64,000 bases of DNA from the NCBI GenBank assembly GCA_028023455.1, contig JAQFVV010006199.1:5962972-6026971 (forward strand), given 5' to 3'. The notes under the pieces are model-generated. The model had not been told where the DNA came from. It made no database searches and saw nothing but the letters and a program-made list of their open reading frames with translations. Positions 27,530 to 38,367 of the stretch are shown here, in pieces. The number at the start of each line of letters is the position of its first letter. Within the stretch, counting starts at the first letter, position 1. A program made the position numbers and the translations under genes. Source of the stretch: Epiperipatus broadwayi. Lineage: Eukaryota; Onychophora; Udeonychophora; Euonychophora; Peripatidae.

Positions 27530-28690
27530 TTATAAATGTATTGAGAAGTGTATATATGTTGTAATCTTTATTTTAAAATAGTTTGGGGATAGTTTACCAG
27601 ATATTATTAAATATGGGACACATATATAGAAAATGTGATTATATTTCTGATTCTCTCTGACAGTTTTATATGTCTTCAATGTTAGAGCAATTCTTTTTAT
27701 ATCTGTAGAAGTCAAAGGTGGAAAGTGCTTTAAGATTTAGTTTTAGCATAAAATTGTAGTATTTTGGGTCTAATGATCAGTATTTCTATTTCTTAGTCAA
27801 CTGCTTATTGGTTATGTTTAAAAGGAGTTTGTCACTATCACTAGAAGGGGAAGCACAGATTGAATATATGTCTCAGTATTTCATTTATTCTTGGGAAGGC
27901 AATATATTAAATTGGGAATACATAATAAAGAAGAAATTAACATATTTTGGTAATTGCTTATGGGTAGCAGCCTGTCTGTGGGTGTAATTTTAAAAACTAT
28001 TTCTAAATATGAAAATATCCTTGCATACAGTGATATAAGATTAAGCATTTTTTGAATATGGAAAATTTTTATAAAATGTAAACTCAATCCATTTTGAGAT
28101 AGAGGATACAGAATCTTATTTAGAGATATTAACACCATTTTCTTTCCCCACAACAATTTACTATACATTGAGTAAATTTTAGATAAAAAGCTTTTGTATA
28201 TATATTATTATAGGTGTATAGTATGTAACCTATGTTATTATTAGGAGATTGAAAAGGGCCACTTTGGCATTGAGTTATAAATATGATTTGGAAAAAGAAT
28301 TAATTCTCAACTTTATTCATTAGTTTTCCCTGTATCTGTGGTCACATTTCAGAGATACTCAAATGAAAAAAAAATCCTACAAATGAGCCAGGCCTTTCTT
28401 TGAAATACTGTTCATGTTGGCATCCTAAGTACATAGACCATGCATTGTATTTTTCTAAATTGAATTGCAGTTTATATTTGTTTAAGTAATTATTTAGAAT
28501 TTTTATTAGTTTTGATATGCTTTTAGTTGGCAAAAAGATTGCTATGTCATCCATGTATGTAATGCATGAAACATTTGCCTTCATTCCAGGTATAAATATT
28601 TTAATCATTTCATTTTCAATAGCATTATTAACATTTATTTGGACACATGGTTACTAATGTGACTTTGCTCAAGTTTATGACTCACTATTA
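27530..28690 (-). pseudogene. Degenerate LINE reverse transcriptase fragment
   Basis: Read on the minus strand, the open piece at 28342-28608 (88 codons) contains CITYMDDIAIFLPTKSISKL followed by a KYKLQFNLEK region. This matches RT motif C (Y-x-DD) and the downstream motif D of non-LTR retrotransposons. After a broken interval, 27881-28168 (95 codons) gives LLWGKKMVLISLNKIL, then PLSQNGLSLHFIKIF, resembling the conserved LINE segment after the RT core (W-x-x-K-K ... GGL-x-L). 27530-27715 may continue the C-terminus. Several frameshifts and stops separate the pieces. The family differs from the RTE copy at 41-44.5 kb and looks nearer the CR1/L2/jockey type, which is an inference. Confidence 0.6.
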
Positions 28691-30685
28691 TAAAATGATA
28701 ACTAGATAATTAAAAGCAAAAAAGATATTAATACAATGATGTACATAGAAAGATGTAAATCCCATGCAGCGATCAGAAAATGTTAAGTTATTTTCAAAAT
28801 TGTATTTTTTTTTTTATTAGACATAGATTTGTAATTTTTTCCATCTCTAGTATGGGATAAAGATACAGAGTATGTAATGTAAACCACACTCTTTGTTTAA
28901 AATCTCCTAGTCTTTTCTTACTCTATCCTATATATGTGGTTCTAAGTACTGTGTAAACTTATAGGTCAAAAAGCCTTTGAAACTAAAATATGATTATAAT
29001 GTCCATGTTGAATTAATTAATAACAATATGAATGAAGGGTATAATCCTAAAGTAGAGTTTTTTTTTTTAAAAAAGTAGACAATTATATTGTACTGTATAT
29101 ATAAAAACTCTCCATTATTTTATTAACTAGTCTAGAAGCATCTAGACAGTAAAGTATGTTCTATAAATAAAATTGATTCTCATTGATTTTAGGTTTCTAT
29201 TTATGATATAAGGTTATATCATATAAAATAATCAACTTTAAAATGTTTAGAACTACATTTATATTAATGGTCTTTATTGCTGATTTTATATATAATTTTC
29301 TTAGGCAGCCTTTTTTGTACATATGTAGCATATCTCTTTCTCTCTCTTTTTTTTTTACATAAAATCAAAAAATAAACATCATTTTTAATAGTAATGGATA
29401 TTCAATTGATTAAGGAAATTAAAAAATAATTCAAAAATTAAAAGTTATGCAGATGTAAATTACAAATATGACATATGAGTTCTTGTAAAATTTTGTCCTA
29501 TTTTTATTGAAAGTTTTAAGTTTTTGGAGGCTTGCATAACTTTTTAAAAAATAATACACTCATTAATAAAATAGTCATAGATAATTATATGTTGGAATAT
29601 TACTATTATCTAATTTAATTGTTGAATGCTTTTAGAAAATTCAAACTTTATACTTTTCCAAATATATTAAACTGTTAGTAATAGTACATACTAACTTGTG
29701 TCTTATTTTTAAGAATACATGGAAAAATATAAAATTTGAATTACAATTGTTAATTAAACTAATTAATGAGAATAAAACTATTCTATAATTATAAATAAAA
29801 TGCCATTGTCACAAACTTTCAGACAAATATTATAATATCTATAATTTATTCTGATTTGCTTTTGAATATTTTTGGAATAATAATTCACCATTTTTCAAGA
29901 TTTTAATTTGATAAACTCATTTGGTTTCTTTTTATTTAACAAATTCACCAAAATTAGAATATTTTATCTCTGGAAGTCTACCAGAAATGTATTCCTATAT
30001 CTAATTCCTTAATTCTGAGAAGAGTTTGTAAGTGGAAACAAAAAATCTTGCAAATAATCCAGTTTATCTTATGGTAAGGAATGAATATTAAAAAAAAAAA
30101 CATTTAAAATTAAGATAATGTTATTTTTCAAATATTTTGTCTTTCAATACTTATAGTCAGCTTAACCAAAAAATTAAACATTTTAAATGATAACTTTTTT
30201 TTGTTGATGTTCAATAACAGAACACTTATTTAGATCTTTCAAAATGACATTCCAGATAGATAATTTTTTTATAATCAACAACTAGAAAATAATCAAGGCT
30301 ATAACTTTTTTTAATTGCCATTATGTGGCAAATTATTTTTAAGAAATCATTATTACAAAGGATCTTTAGCCATTATTGTCATTCAAGATATGACAGAGAT
30401 TTTAATTTGGATCACTCTTCATCAGTTATTGCAGTCTGATAATTTATTTTATAATAGTAACCACTATAAATTATATTTTTGAAAAAAAAAATGGAATTAA
30501 TTGCCCTCTAAAGATTTCTAAAGTAATTAATAATTTTTATTAGTCATTCATTAAACTAGAGATTATTCAATAATGAATAATATTTCTGTAGTGTACTTTT
30601 CACTTACACCATTCTCATACAAGAAAAGGACTGATTTCTATCCATTTTTAATATAGAACAATGATAAAGAGGTGTGAGTGCTGGT
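28691..30685. other. AT-rich stretch, no gene seen
   Basis: No gene or repeat recognised. Confidence 0.5.
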
Positions 30686-30835
30686 TTAGCATGGAATATA
30701 CATCTTGTGGATCATACTCTTTTTCACATGTCTTTGGTCATATGTTTATGATTGCATACCTTCACAAGTTGTTAAAAGTGGATAGAAACTAGTCCCTACC
30801 TTGCATGAGACTCATGTAAGTGAAAAATATATTAC
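30686..30835 (+). repeat. Diverged SINE-like repeat, copy 2
   Basis: GAGTGCTGGTTTAGCAT, then TCACATGTCTTTGGTCATATG, then AAAGTGGATAGAAACTAG follows the same order as the repeat at 33180-33330 with many differences. The B-box-like region is not recognisable here. Confidence 0.4.
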
Positions 30836-31615
30836 AGTAATATCATTTCTAAGGTAATGTTTGTTTGTTTTTTATATAATAAGCATTTTTGAAATCCGTT
30901 TTAGTTTGTGATTTTGAAGTTTCTAAAATAATTATTTTACCAATATTGATTTTACAATTTATTTTTCTGATAGTGATTGTGTATTATAGCAAAGAATTTT
31001 AATATGTAATCCTGGACATAACTATTTCAAAACCTAAGAACTTTATCCGTATGATGCAAATAGTTTTTTTCTAATTAAGATATTATTTGATTTTAAATAT
31101 TTTAAGTGTATTATAAACATTGTCACTTGTTATATTTATAAATTGTATATGTTTAAAATTTTATTTGAAATATTTGGAAAAATGTTTATTGATATTTATT
31201 TTTATAAGAATTTTGGATAATTGATGGGTAAATATGAAAAATTTAATTCATTAGGTTTATATACATATATTTGAATTTATATTTTTTGCAATACAGATTT
31301 TTTTTTATACTTGCAAAATTTTTATTTTTAATTCTTCTCAAATTAATAACAATAATAAAATAAATGCCGTTGAAAATTTTAATTAAAGCATTACCTTCAA
31401 AGATTTAGAAAAATATTACAACTACCAGTTTGAATAAAGTTTTTGAAAGTTGCAACCTGGAAATACCTGATTGCAGTACTGTCAAAAAAAAAAAAAAAGC
31501 ATTTATGTAACCACAAACGAGGAAGTAATGTGATTAAAAAAAGATGATACTGAATGTATAAATATGTGTATATATTTTAAACTGAAGATTTTCACAAGCT
31601 ACAGATGAAAATGAA
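30836..31615. other. AT-rich stretch, no gene seen
   Basis: No gene recognised; poly-A and poly-T runs only. Confidence 0.5.
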
Positions 31616-31947
31616 ATATCCGGGTACACCCATACATATTTTATTGAAAATATGTCTATAAATAAACGTTTCGACCAGATCACGCTGGTCATCGGCTGAG
31701 TAACAAATGTTATAAAATAATTGTAGAAGTGCTGTAAACATTGATACATAACAATAATGAGCATTCTATTAATAGGAAATAGAAATAATAATTATGAGAA
31801 ATTATTTAGTTTGAGTTTTAAAATAAAAAAATAAAAATAATAATTATTTTATAATATGTGTTACCCAGTTGATGAGCGGTGTGACATAATCAAAATGTTG
31901 GTTTATATACATATTTTCAATAAATTATACACAGATATACCTGGATA
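31616..31947. repeat. Inverted pair carrying a hammerhead-like hairpin
   Basis: The left arm 31616-31722 and right arm 31841-31947 are diverged reverse complements, sharing ATCCGGGTA/ATCCAGGTA, TTTATTGAAAATATGT and TATAAAATAATT in matching order. In the left arm, read on minus, CCGATGA is followed by a perfect 6-bp hairpin (GACCAG, loop, CTGGTC; 31673-31690) and then GAAAC. In the right arm, read on plus, the equivalent is TTGATGA (31869-31875) with a decayed stem. CTGATGA...stem...GAAA is the hammerhead ribozyme core order, and such motifs are known in PLEs and related small retroelements. The stem register is off, so activity is doubtful. Confidence 0.55.
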
Positions 31948-33149
31948 AAATTACATTTATATATATAATTATTTGTTACTCAAATAATATCTTTACCCCA
32001 ATGTTGCCGGATGATCACAATAGATATTATTTTTTAATTTCCTGAACTGGGATCAATTCAGGAACTTTAGTTTTTGAGTCTAAGATTCTCTCCCTTTTAA
32101 GCTAAACTATTCAGAATATGTTGTGGATTAATGTATAGCAAGATTTTTATAAATGACTATGGTGTGAGGAGCAGTTAATTATGATTAAAAAACATTTAAA
32201 CTTTTATTTCTGATAATCAACTTAGCTTCTTCTTTTTTAGCTAATGTCAATGCTTATTGCAAATATTTTAGTACAATATTTTCAACAAGTTGAATCACTT
32301 TTCTAATTAAATAATATATTTAATCTATTTTTAAACTATTCAAAAAATATGGTTCAAAAAATAATGACTGTGAACTCTCTTTTCAAATCATCTGACAGAT
32401 AAATCGGCTTGAAAGTAATGTGCTCTCCAATTCTATTATATAATAAACATAGCACATCTATAAAAGAAAGAATTTAAACACATTAATAATTATTTTCTTA
32501 TTAAAGATTTTTCTAAAGTGGGAATTTTTGAAATCGTAACCATTTATTTCTATTATTTTAAATATTATAATATATATTTGTTAAATGTATTCTGCCCTTC
32601 TAAATTATTTTTCTCTATTCTTTGGCTTCCTATTAAAATCAGTACATGTATAATTTTTTCATTAATGCAAATGAAGTAACTGAATAATCATCATTGGTGA
32701 TCGTTTACCATTGATTACTTTTTCCTTAATATTCTAACATCCCAGTATTCAAAACTGCTTCATGAACTTTAGTTTAGCACAATAGTTTCACTTAAAAAAA
32801 ATTTTTTTTTCTACTTTTTTTGATCCATTTTTTAAATACATTCTTGATCTTAAATATCACATGTCTATTTACCTTTTTTAAAAAAATGAATAAACTTTAT
32901 GGGGGGGGGTGTATAGTTGTATTTTTAAATTTTTATTTTTTTACTTAATTTTCTAAATTAATATTTAAATATAAGTATAGTGTATATATTTAAGCTAGAT
33001 GTTATATTGGCATCAACAAGGGCTTTGAGCATTCCATCATCAGATTTTTAATGATATGGGAAGCTCAGCTGAAGAGTTGGAAAGTGGAGAAGATTGAAGC
33101 CTGTCCATTAAAGTTTATAGATTTGCTATCTTAATATAAACTGAGCACT
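31948..33149. other. AT-rich stretch, no gene seen
   Basis: No gene recognised. A G-run lies at about 32902-32910. Confidence 0.5.
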
Positions 33150-33330
33150 GATTATATGTATGTGTGGGAGATGATGATCTGGACCAATGATGAGTGCTGG
33201 ATAAGCACAAAATAAGTATATTGAAGATCATTTATGTTTTTACATGTATATGGTCATGTGTATTGTTATGTAAGATAAAGTGGATGACTAAAGGGAGCTT
33301 GAAAGTCTGTGTTCAAATCACTTTTAATTG
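33150..33330 (+). repeat. tRNA-like SINE repeat, longest copy
   Basis: This copy shows the full order seen piecemeal elsewhere: GATGATGATCTGGACCAATG, GAGTGCTGGATAAGCAC, ACATGTATATGGTCATGTG, AAAGTGGATGACTAAAGGG, then CTTGAAAGTCTGTGTTCAAA. The last two blocks stand where A- and B-box promoter elements of a tRNA-derived SINE would lie. The upstream part matches minus-strand copies near 59.6 and 60.1 kb. Confidence 0.55.
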
Positions 33331-36300
33331 AATTAATAATAGTAATCAAAGGGTTTTATTGTCTGGGAGTTCATAAAAAGTTTAAGAGTAACCGGAAATA
33401 TGAACCTTAAGCCCAAGAGTCTGCCATTTATTACTGCGTCAAACTATGTAGAACATTAACCTTGATTTATTAATCTTTTTAGTGAGACTTTATATATATA
33501 AACTCTTTAAAGAAAAAAAAGTTATAATATTTTTAGTGATGTTCTCTGCATTTCCATAGGATAGTGTTTTTAAAATAGAGTGAAATAATTATTATGTATA
33601 TCTGATAGTTAAACCATGTGGTTTATTTGTAAAAAGTGTATATAAAATTTGTGTTATTAATAAAGAATATACTTTAAATAAATAAATAATATTTGTGGTG
33701 GTTATACTTCAATTTTTAAAGATTTGTTTATTGTTTTTGAAAACTGAAATTATTAATTTGGTAATTTCTGTGTGTTTTTTCCAGAGAATGATAGAAACTC
33801 ATTAGAAAGGCAATTTAAATGTAAATTGCCCAAATAAATAAAACAATTCATAATAGTCAAACTGCTGACATGTTTATAAATAATTACAAAGTTAAGTAAA
33901 TGATGAAGGAAATCGTCTTCTAGTGACAGTAGTTCTTTTTTAGCAGTCAAATTGAATTCAAATTACTTAAGTGTTTTCTTATTACCTCTACTTAAAGCTT
34001 TTTCCTTTTTTTTTTTACGTAATTTTGACCTTTAAGTTTTATATTTAACTATTTATTTCTTTTTCTGTTTATATTTCTTTCTCTATTTTTTATTTTATTT
34101 TATTAGATCAGCGTTTATCGAAAGTGAAAGCTTTCTGATTTAATTATATTCCTATTTTAACGTTTTAATGGAATATTATAAAAATGAAGAAAAATTACAT
34201 TTTTTTGCCTTTTCTTCTATTTATTTCCTCCCCTCTGTTGTTTTCTTTTTTTTTCTTTAAATACTAAGAAATATGCTTCTTTAATATCTATATATTGGAA
34301 AGTTAATGATAAATCAGGGCATGCCTTTCTGCTCTTTTAATTTTATCGTATGTATTTACATATGTGTGCGTATATATATGCGCACACTTATTATACGCAT
34401 ACATAATAATGAATAAACGCATTTTTCGGTAATTATGTATTAGATCTGCTGTGATGAAAGTTGACCGCACAAACAAATGTTTAAATGAAGACTCAAACAC
34501 ATTTATAATGATCAGAGAAGTTGTTACTCAAAATGTCGGGTTCGCTGCTAATTATACATTTTAAAATTGGGGACGCTTTCGTTTGCATTTCTCACAACAT
34601 AAAAAGCTTCAGTCCTTGCCAGTGATTGTAACAAACTATCATTTGCGTTTGTTTTTATTGGAATAAATTTATATTGCTAAAAGTTTAGTTTTTTTTTTCT
34701 AAATAAAGTTATAGCCCACCATTTTGTGCTAAAGAAATTGATCATGAAGTTTGTCAGCAGATCACTGTGCAGGCTTTATTTTACAAGATTGCAAGGTTAG
34801 AAAGTTATCGCCAACTTAGACTAATGCTAAGTGACTGTTCACACCAAGTCGCTTATAACAATTTAGCATTGAAGTGATCGGTATATGTAGTTTTGATTCA
34901 GAAGCATTCAGTTCAGGAATAAATCATGCTGCACTACACTAAATTTCATTGATCAAACTTTTAAGTTCAGTTGTTTAATTTAGTTCCAATGGAAAAGTTG
35001 AAAAAAAGCTCTCTGTCATTTGAGTAAAACTTGTTGCACTTCATTTGCTACTAACATATTTGAACCTTGTTGACTTCTCAAATCAATCATAATAAGGTGA
35101 AAAAAATGGATTAATATATGGTTTAAAGTAATTAAAGAATTTGTTACATTAAAAAAAAATAGCAATGACAAAACTTCTGGTGTTCCATCTTTAATATGCA
35201 TAAAATAAAATCTTTTCTGTTATTTTATAACTCAGATACTATTAAGTTAATTTTGGGAAAATGTTTTTTCAAATGTAGCACACTCCCCAAAAAAGTTCTA
35301 GGCTATTTAATTTTTATTGCTTTACCAGCTCAGCATCATTATAGCTAAAATATTTCCAAGTCTCACATAAAATGGAAAACATCTAGCATGTTTTGTAAAT
35401 CAGCGATATCTATATATTTATTTTTAAAAAAGAGGTTCACTCTAATTGCAAGTAAGCTGTATTTCATTCTCCCAAAAAAAAATTCAAATTAATTTGAGAG
35501 TAGATAGTATAAGTCAAAAGATTTAAGTGTGTTCTTAATAGTACATGTGAAAAATTAAGCCTAAGATAATCCATTTATGTAACTATTCTAATTATGTTTG
35601 AAAAAATAAGTTTTCTTTATTTAAAGTCACATTTTTCAAAGGGTTGGTTTTTAATGTCAATCATACCTTTTTCTTCTATATATAATAAAGTCTGTCTGTT
35701 TATATATTACTTTATAAATCAGGAACTAATAGGTCAATCTTGATATTTTCTTTATTATTATGATGACGATCCATGTTTCTAATGAGAACTTTATTTAGAT
35801 TAAAAAAGAGTTACATGAATTATTTTTATATACATGTGTTTACATTAGTGCAAGAGTCAGATTTGTACATTCATGCAACAGAGTCCAGACAAATAGACCA
35901 AAGCTGACCAGAGTGGGATGGTGAAGTCATGAATCTGACCAAGATCCAACTTATTTTCAAGTACTCCATGACTCAACAACTTATAAATGACATATTTGAG
36001 GTTACACTCAGTCTCCATTTCTTCACAGCTGGCATAACACAGGGGAAAACATGAGACTCAAGGGCTGACTCAAAATAAAACTAACTTAATGGGTTAAATA
36101 GACTGCTAGCATGATGATGGAGATAATATATATAAATTAGCATCAATGCACATGTCACTCATATGTAATATAATAACTAAGATGGAATTGGATTGAAATT
36201 AGACTACGAGAAATACATATGAAACCAATGTAATTTAAACATACATTTATTTGTTAATAAAGACAAATAAGCAAAGAACAAAAGAGCATAATTTCATAGG

Positions 36301-36718
36301 TGTGGTAGAATGCATACAGGCATCACAGTGGATGAGACAGTATCATATCAATCTCATCTTTACATATTAAATCAACGTGTGTGTATGCGCAGTCACCGAG
36401 ATTATGCCTATAATGAGAATGTCAAATCCTATCTTAACATTGTGAGTTGCTATTTGATAAGTAATTTTACTAGCCCTGGATAGATCATTCATTATAGTAT
36501 TATTCAAATGTATATATTTCTAAGTAAGGTGTGATGCATAAATAAGCTCATGCTGATGTAGATTTAACCTAGTAGCCAAGATGCAATTTCAGATCAATGA
36601 TGAATATTTAAATGATAGGGAGAAGAATTGGCTGCTTTAGCACCAATATGTACTATATCATTGGCAAAATATTACTAATAATGCTGCCTTGCAGATGGAT
36701 AATTCTTCAAGGGTTCTT
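33331..36718. other. AT-rich stretch, no gene seen
   Basis: A GC-richer patch at about 35870-36080 has balanced composition but no open frame or recognised motif. Other short frames (33753-33950, 34303-34500, 35016-35201) show no family features. Confidence 0.5.
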
Positions 36719-36766
36719 GCAACCAATGCACAGTACCCTGGGGCAACCAATGCACAGTACCCTGGG
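36719..36766. repeat. Perfect 24-bp tandem duplication
   Basis: The unit AACCAATGCACAGTACCCTG plus GGGC occurs twice head to tail, without a mismatch. The duplication lies inside a chance 95-codon frame and explains its repeated QPMHSTLG residues. Confidence 0.9.
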
Positions 36767-36979
36767 GCTGAGTGTCTTGCTGCTAATGTTAGGAACATTG
36801 GAGTACAGAAGTGGTGTGTTTTACTCAATGACCTGGCTCAAACTCAGAGATAATCTTGACACCCAAACCCAAAATAGTAGAATGAGATGGATTAACTGAG
36901 GTCCCATTTTAGAAGATGTAGCAACACATAAAGTACATTGACTTAATAAAATACATCCGCAACTCAATAAATGATATAA

Positions 36980-37490
36980 CATATATAATGTACCCTCACC
37001 ATCAAGTAGAAATAAACATAAATCAAATAAAATAATTGCTCCAGCTAAAACTTTCATTCTCACAATAGTAAAACAAGCATTACGAATATCTTACAATAAT
37101 TTATACCACTAGACTAGCTCATATTGATAATAATAAATATATGATTCATTTTAAATAAATAATAACAAGATAATATAAGAATAATCATGAGTCATATAGT
37201 GAAAAGTAAAGTAGTAGTAGGACTACATTGGCATAAGAACACTATCCACCCCTTTTATTTCAAATAATAGTATAAAACTATAATATTCTTAAGACTTTAA
37301 AAATAATATTATAAATAATCAAATATAATATGAATAAATAAATAATAATTCTGTTATTAAAATATAATTATCTCAGGTTCTTTAGATAAAATCTCAATTA
37401 ATTTACAATCTCCTGTAGCCAAGTATGATAAGGGATTTTGTATCATTCCTAACTACACCTAAACAATAATAATAATAATACTCCTATAAT
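36980..37490 (-). repeat. Dispersed repeat X, minus-strand copy
   Basis: Reverse-complemented, this matches 49260-49815 in order: TTAGGTGTA-TTAGG, then CCC-TATCATACTT, then AGAACCTGAGAT-ATT, then TTCTTATGCCA, then GAGCTAGTC, then GGGTACA-TATATAT. The copies differ by many substitutions and an insertion near 49545. No open frame of coding quality, so the repeat class is unknown. It lies about 200 bp left of the short RTE insertion. Confidence 0.65.
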
Positions 37491-37698
37491 TAATCTAACT
37501 AACTAACATTTGGGGCAATATTTATTACTCAATAAATCTGGTCACTAATAATAATAATGATAATAATATAATTTTCTTATTTATCATTTATCATTTTTCC
37601 TTTTCTTATCTCTCATATGATATATTATAAATACGGTATAATCTAAACAATATGTGGCAATAAAATATATTTAATTACATGGCAGTATTTTCAATAAT

Positions 37699-38020
37699 CT
37701 CTGTATTGCTCTTCTATTAAGTGTCCAAGTCTCAGATTCATAAGTAAGAACTGGCAAAACACATTTATTAAAAACCTTCCTTTTCAAACACATAGGCATA
37801 TTTCCTTTTAATATCAAGTTATTTCTACCAAAAGCATTCCAACCAAGTTTAATTCTATGATTAATTTCATTCATTATGTTTCCATCTGTGTTAATAATCT
37901 GACCAAGGTATTTGTAACTGTTAACTTCTTCTAATTCATCATAATCAATCTTTATTTTCATATTTTGAGAAAATCTATTAAACATTACTTTAGTCTTTTT
38001 AACATTTATCTTTAGTCCTA
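37699..38020 (-). pseudogene. RTE ORF2 fragment, post-RT region (inverted segment)
   Basis: The minus-strand open frame (37671-38033 with flanking codons) encodes GLKINVKKTKVMFN, then NSYKYLGQIINTDGN, then LPVLTYESETWTLNRRAIQR. That is the region after RT motif D, including the YLG motif (motif E equivalent) and the YGSETW-like motif. It is uninterrupted over its whole length, whereas the longer copy at 43.86-44.18 kb has lost 1 and 5 bp here. This copy therefore shows the undamaged reading of that region. The last residues before the stop (about LKILPCN) come from flanking DNA. Confidence 0.85.
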
Positions 38021-38341
38021 TTGGGAGTAACAAGAAGAGATCGAAAACACAATGTATGGGTAAGAGAACAAACAGGTGTTACTGACCTCATTGAAAAAAT
38101 TAAAAGACTGAAGTGGAGTTGGGCTGGACATATTGCTAGAAGAGATGATAATAGATGGACAATTGAAATTTTAAACTGGATTCCAAGAGATTGTAAAAGA
38201 ACCAGAAAGAGATCACGTGTGAGATGGATGGATGAAATAAGAAAGTGTGCAGGGGTGATGTGGAGAAGAGAAGCTAAAGATCAGAAAAGATGGATTGAAC
38301 TTGAAGAGACCTTCATCCTGCAGTGGATTGATAATGGTTGA
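38021..38341 (+). pseudogene. RTE ORF2 C-terminal fragment (direct segment)
   Basis: The open frame runs 106 codons to the natural stop and encodes GVTRRDRKHNVWVREQTGVT, then KIKRLKWSWAGHIARRDDNRW, then RVRWMDEIRKCAGVMWRREA. This is the conserved C-terminal domain of RTE-type ORF2 proteins, including the W-GH-xRR motif. It matches 44220-44537 at high identity. The first Met comes from the junction, not from a real start. There is no promoter or upstream domain, so it is not a functional gene. Confidence 0.9.
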
Positions 38342-38367
38342 TGATGATGATGATGATTTTCAATAAT

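Larger units (their letters stand above)
37699..38355 (+). mobile_element. 5'-truncated, 5'-inverted RTE LINE insertion (twin priming)
   Basis: The insertion has two parts of the same LINE end joined in opposite orientation: 37699-38020 inverted and 38021-38355 direct. The 3' end is a (TGA)n tail directly after the ORF stop. A perfect 12-bp repeat ATTTTCAATAAT flanks it at 37687-37698 and 38356-38367. Compared with the long copy, the inverted part corresponds to about 43864-44180 and the direct part to about 44217-44548, so about 36 bp were lost at the breakpoint. This is the expected product of twin priming during target-primed reverse transcription. Confidence 0.9.

Noticed and set aside
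31534-31764. 76-codon minus-strand open frame
   Set aside because: Falls on the left arm of the hammerhead-like inverted pair and has no protein features.
36612-37063. Open frames of 95 (+) and 80 (-) codons
   Set aside because: They overlap one another, include the 24-bp tandem duplication and show no family features.
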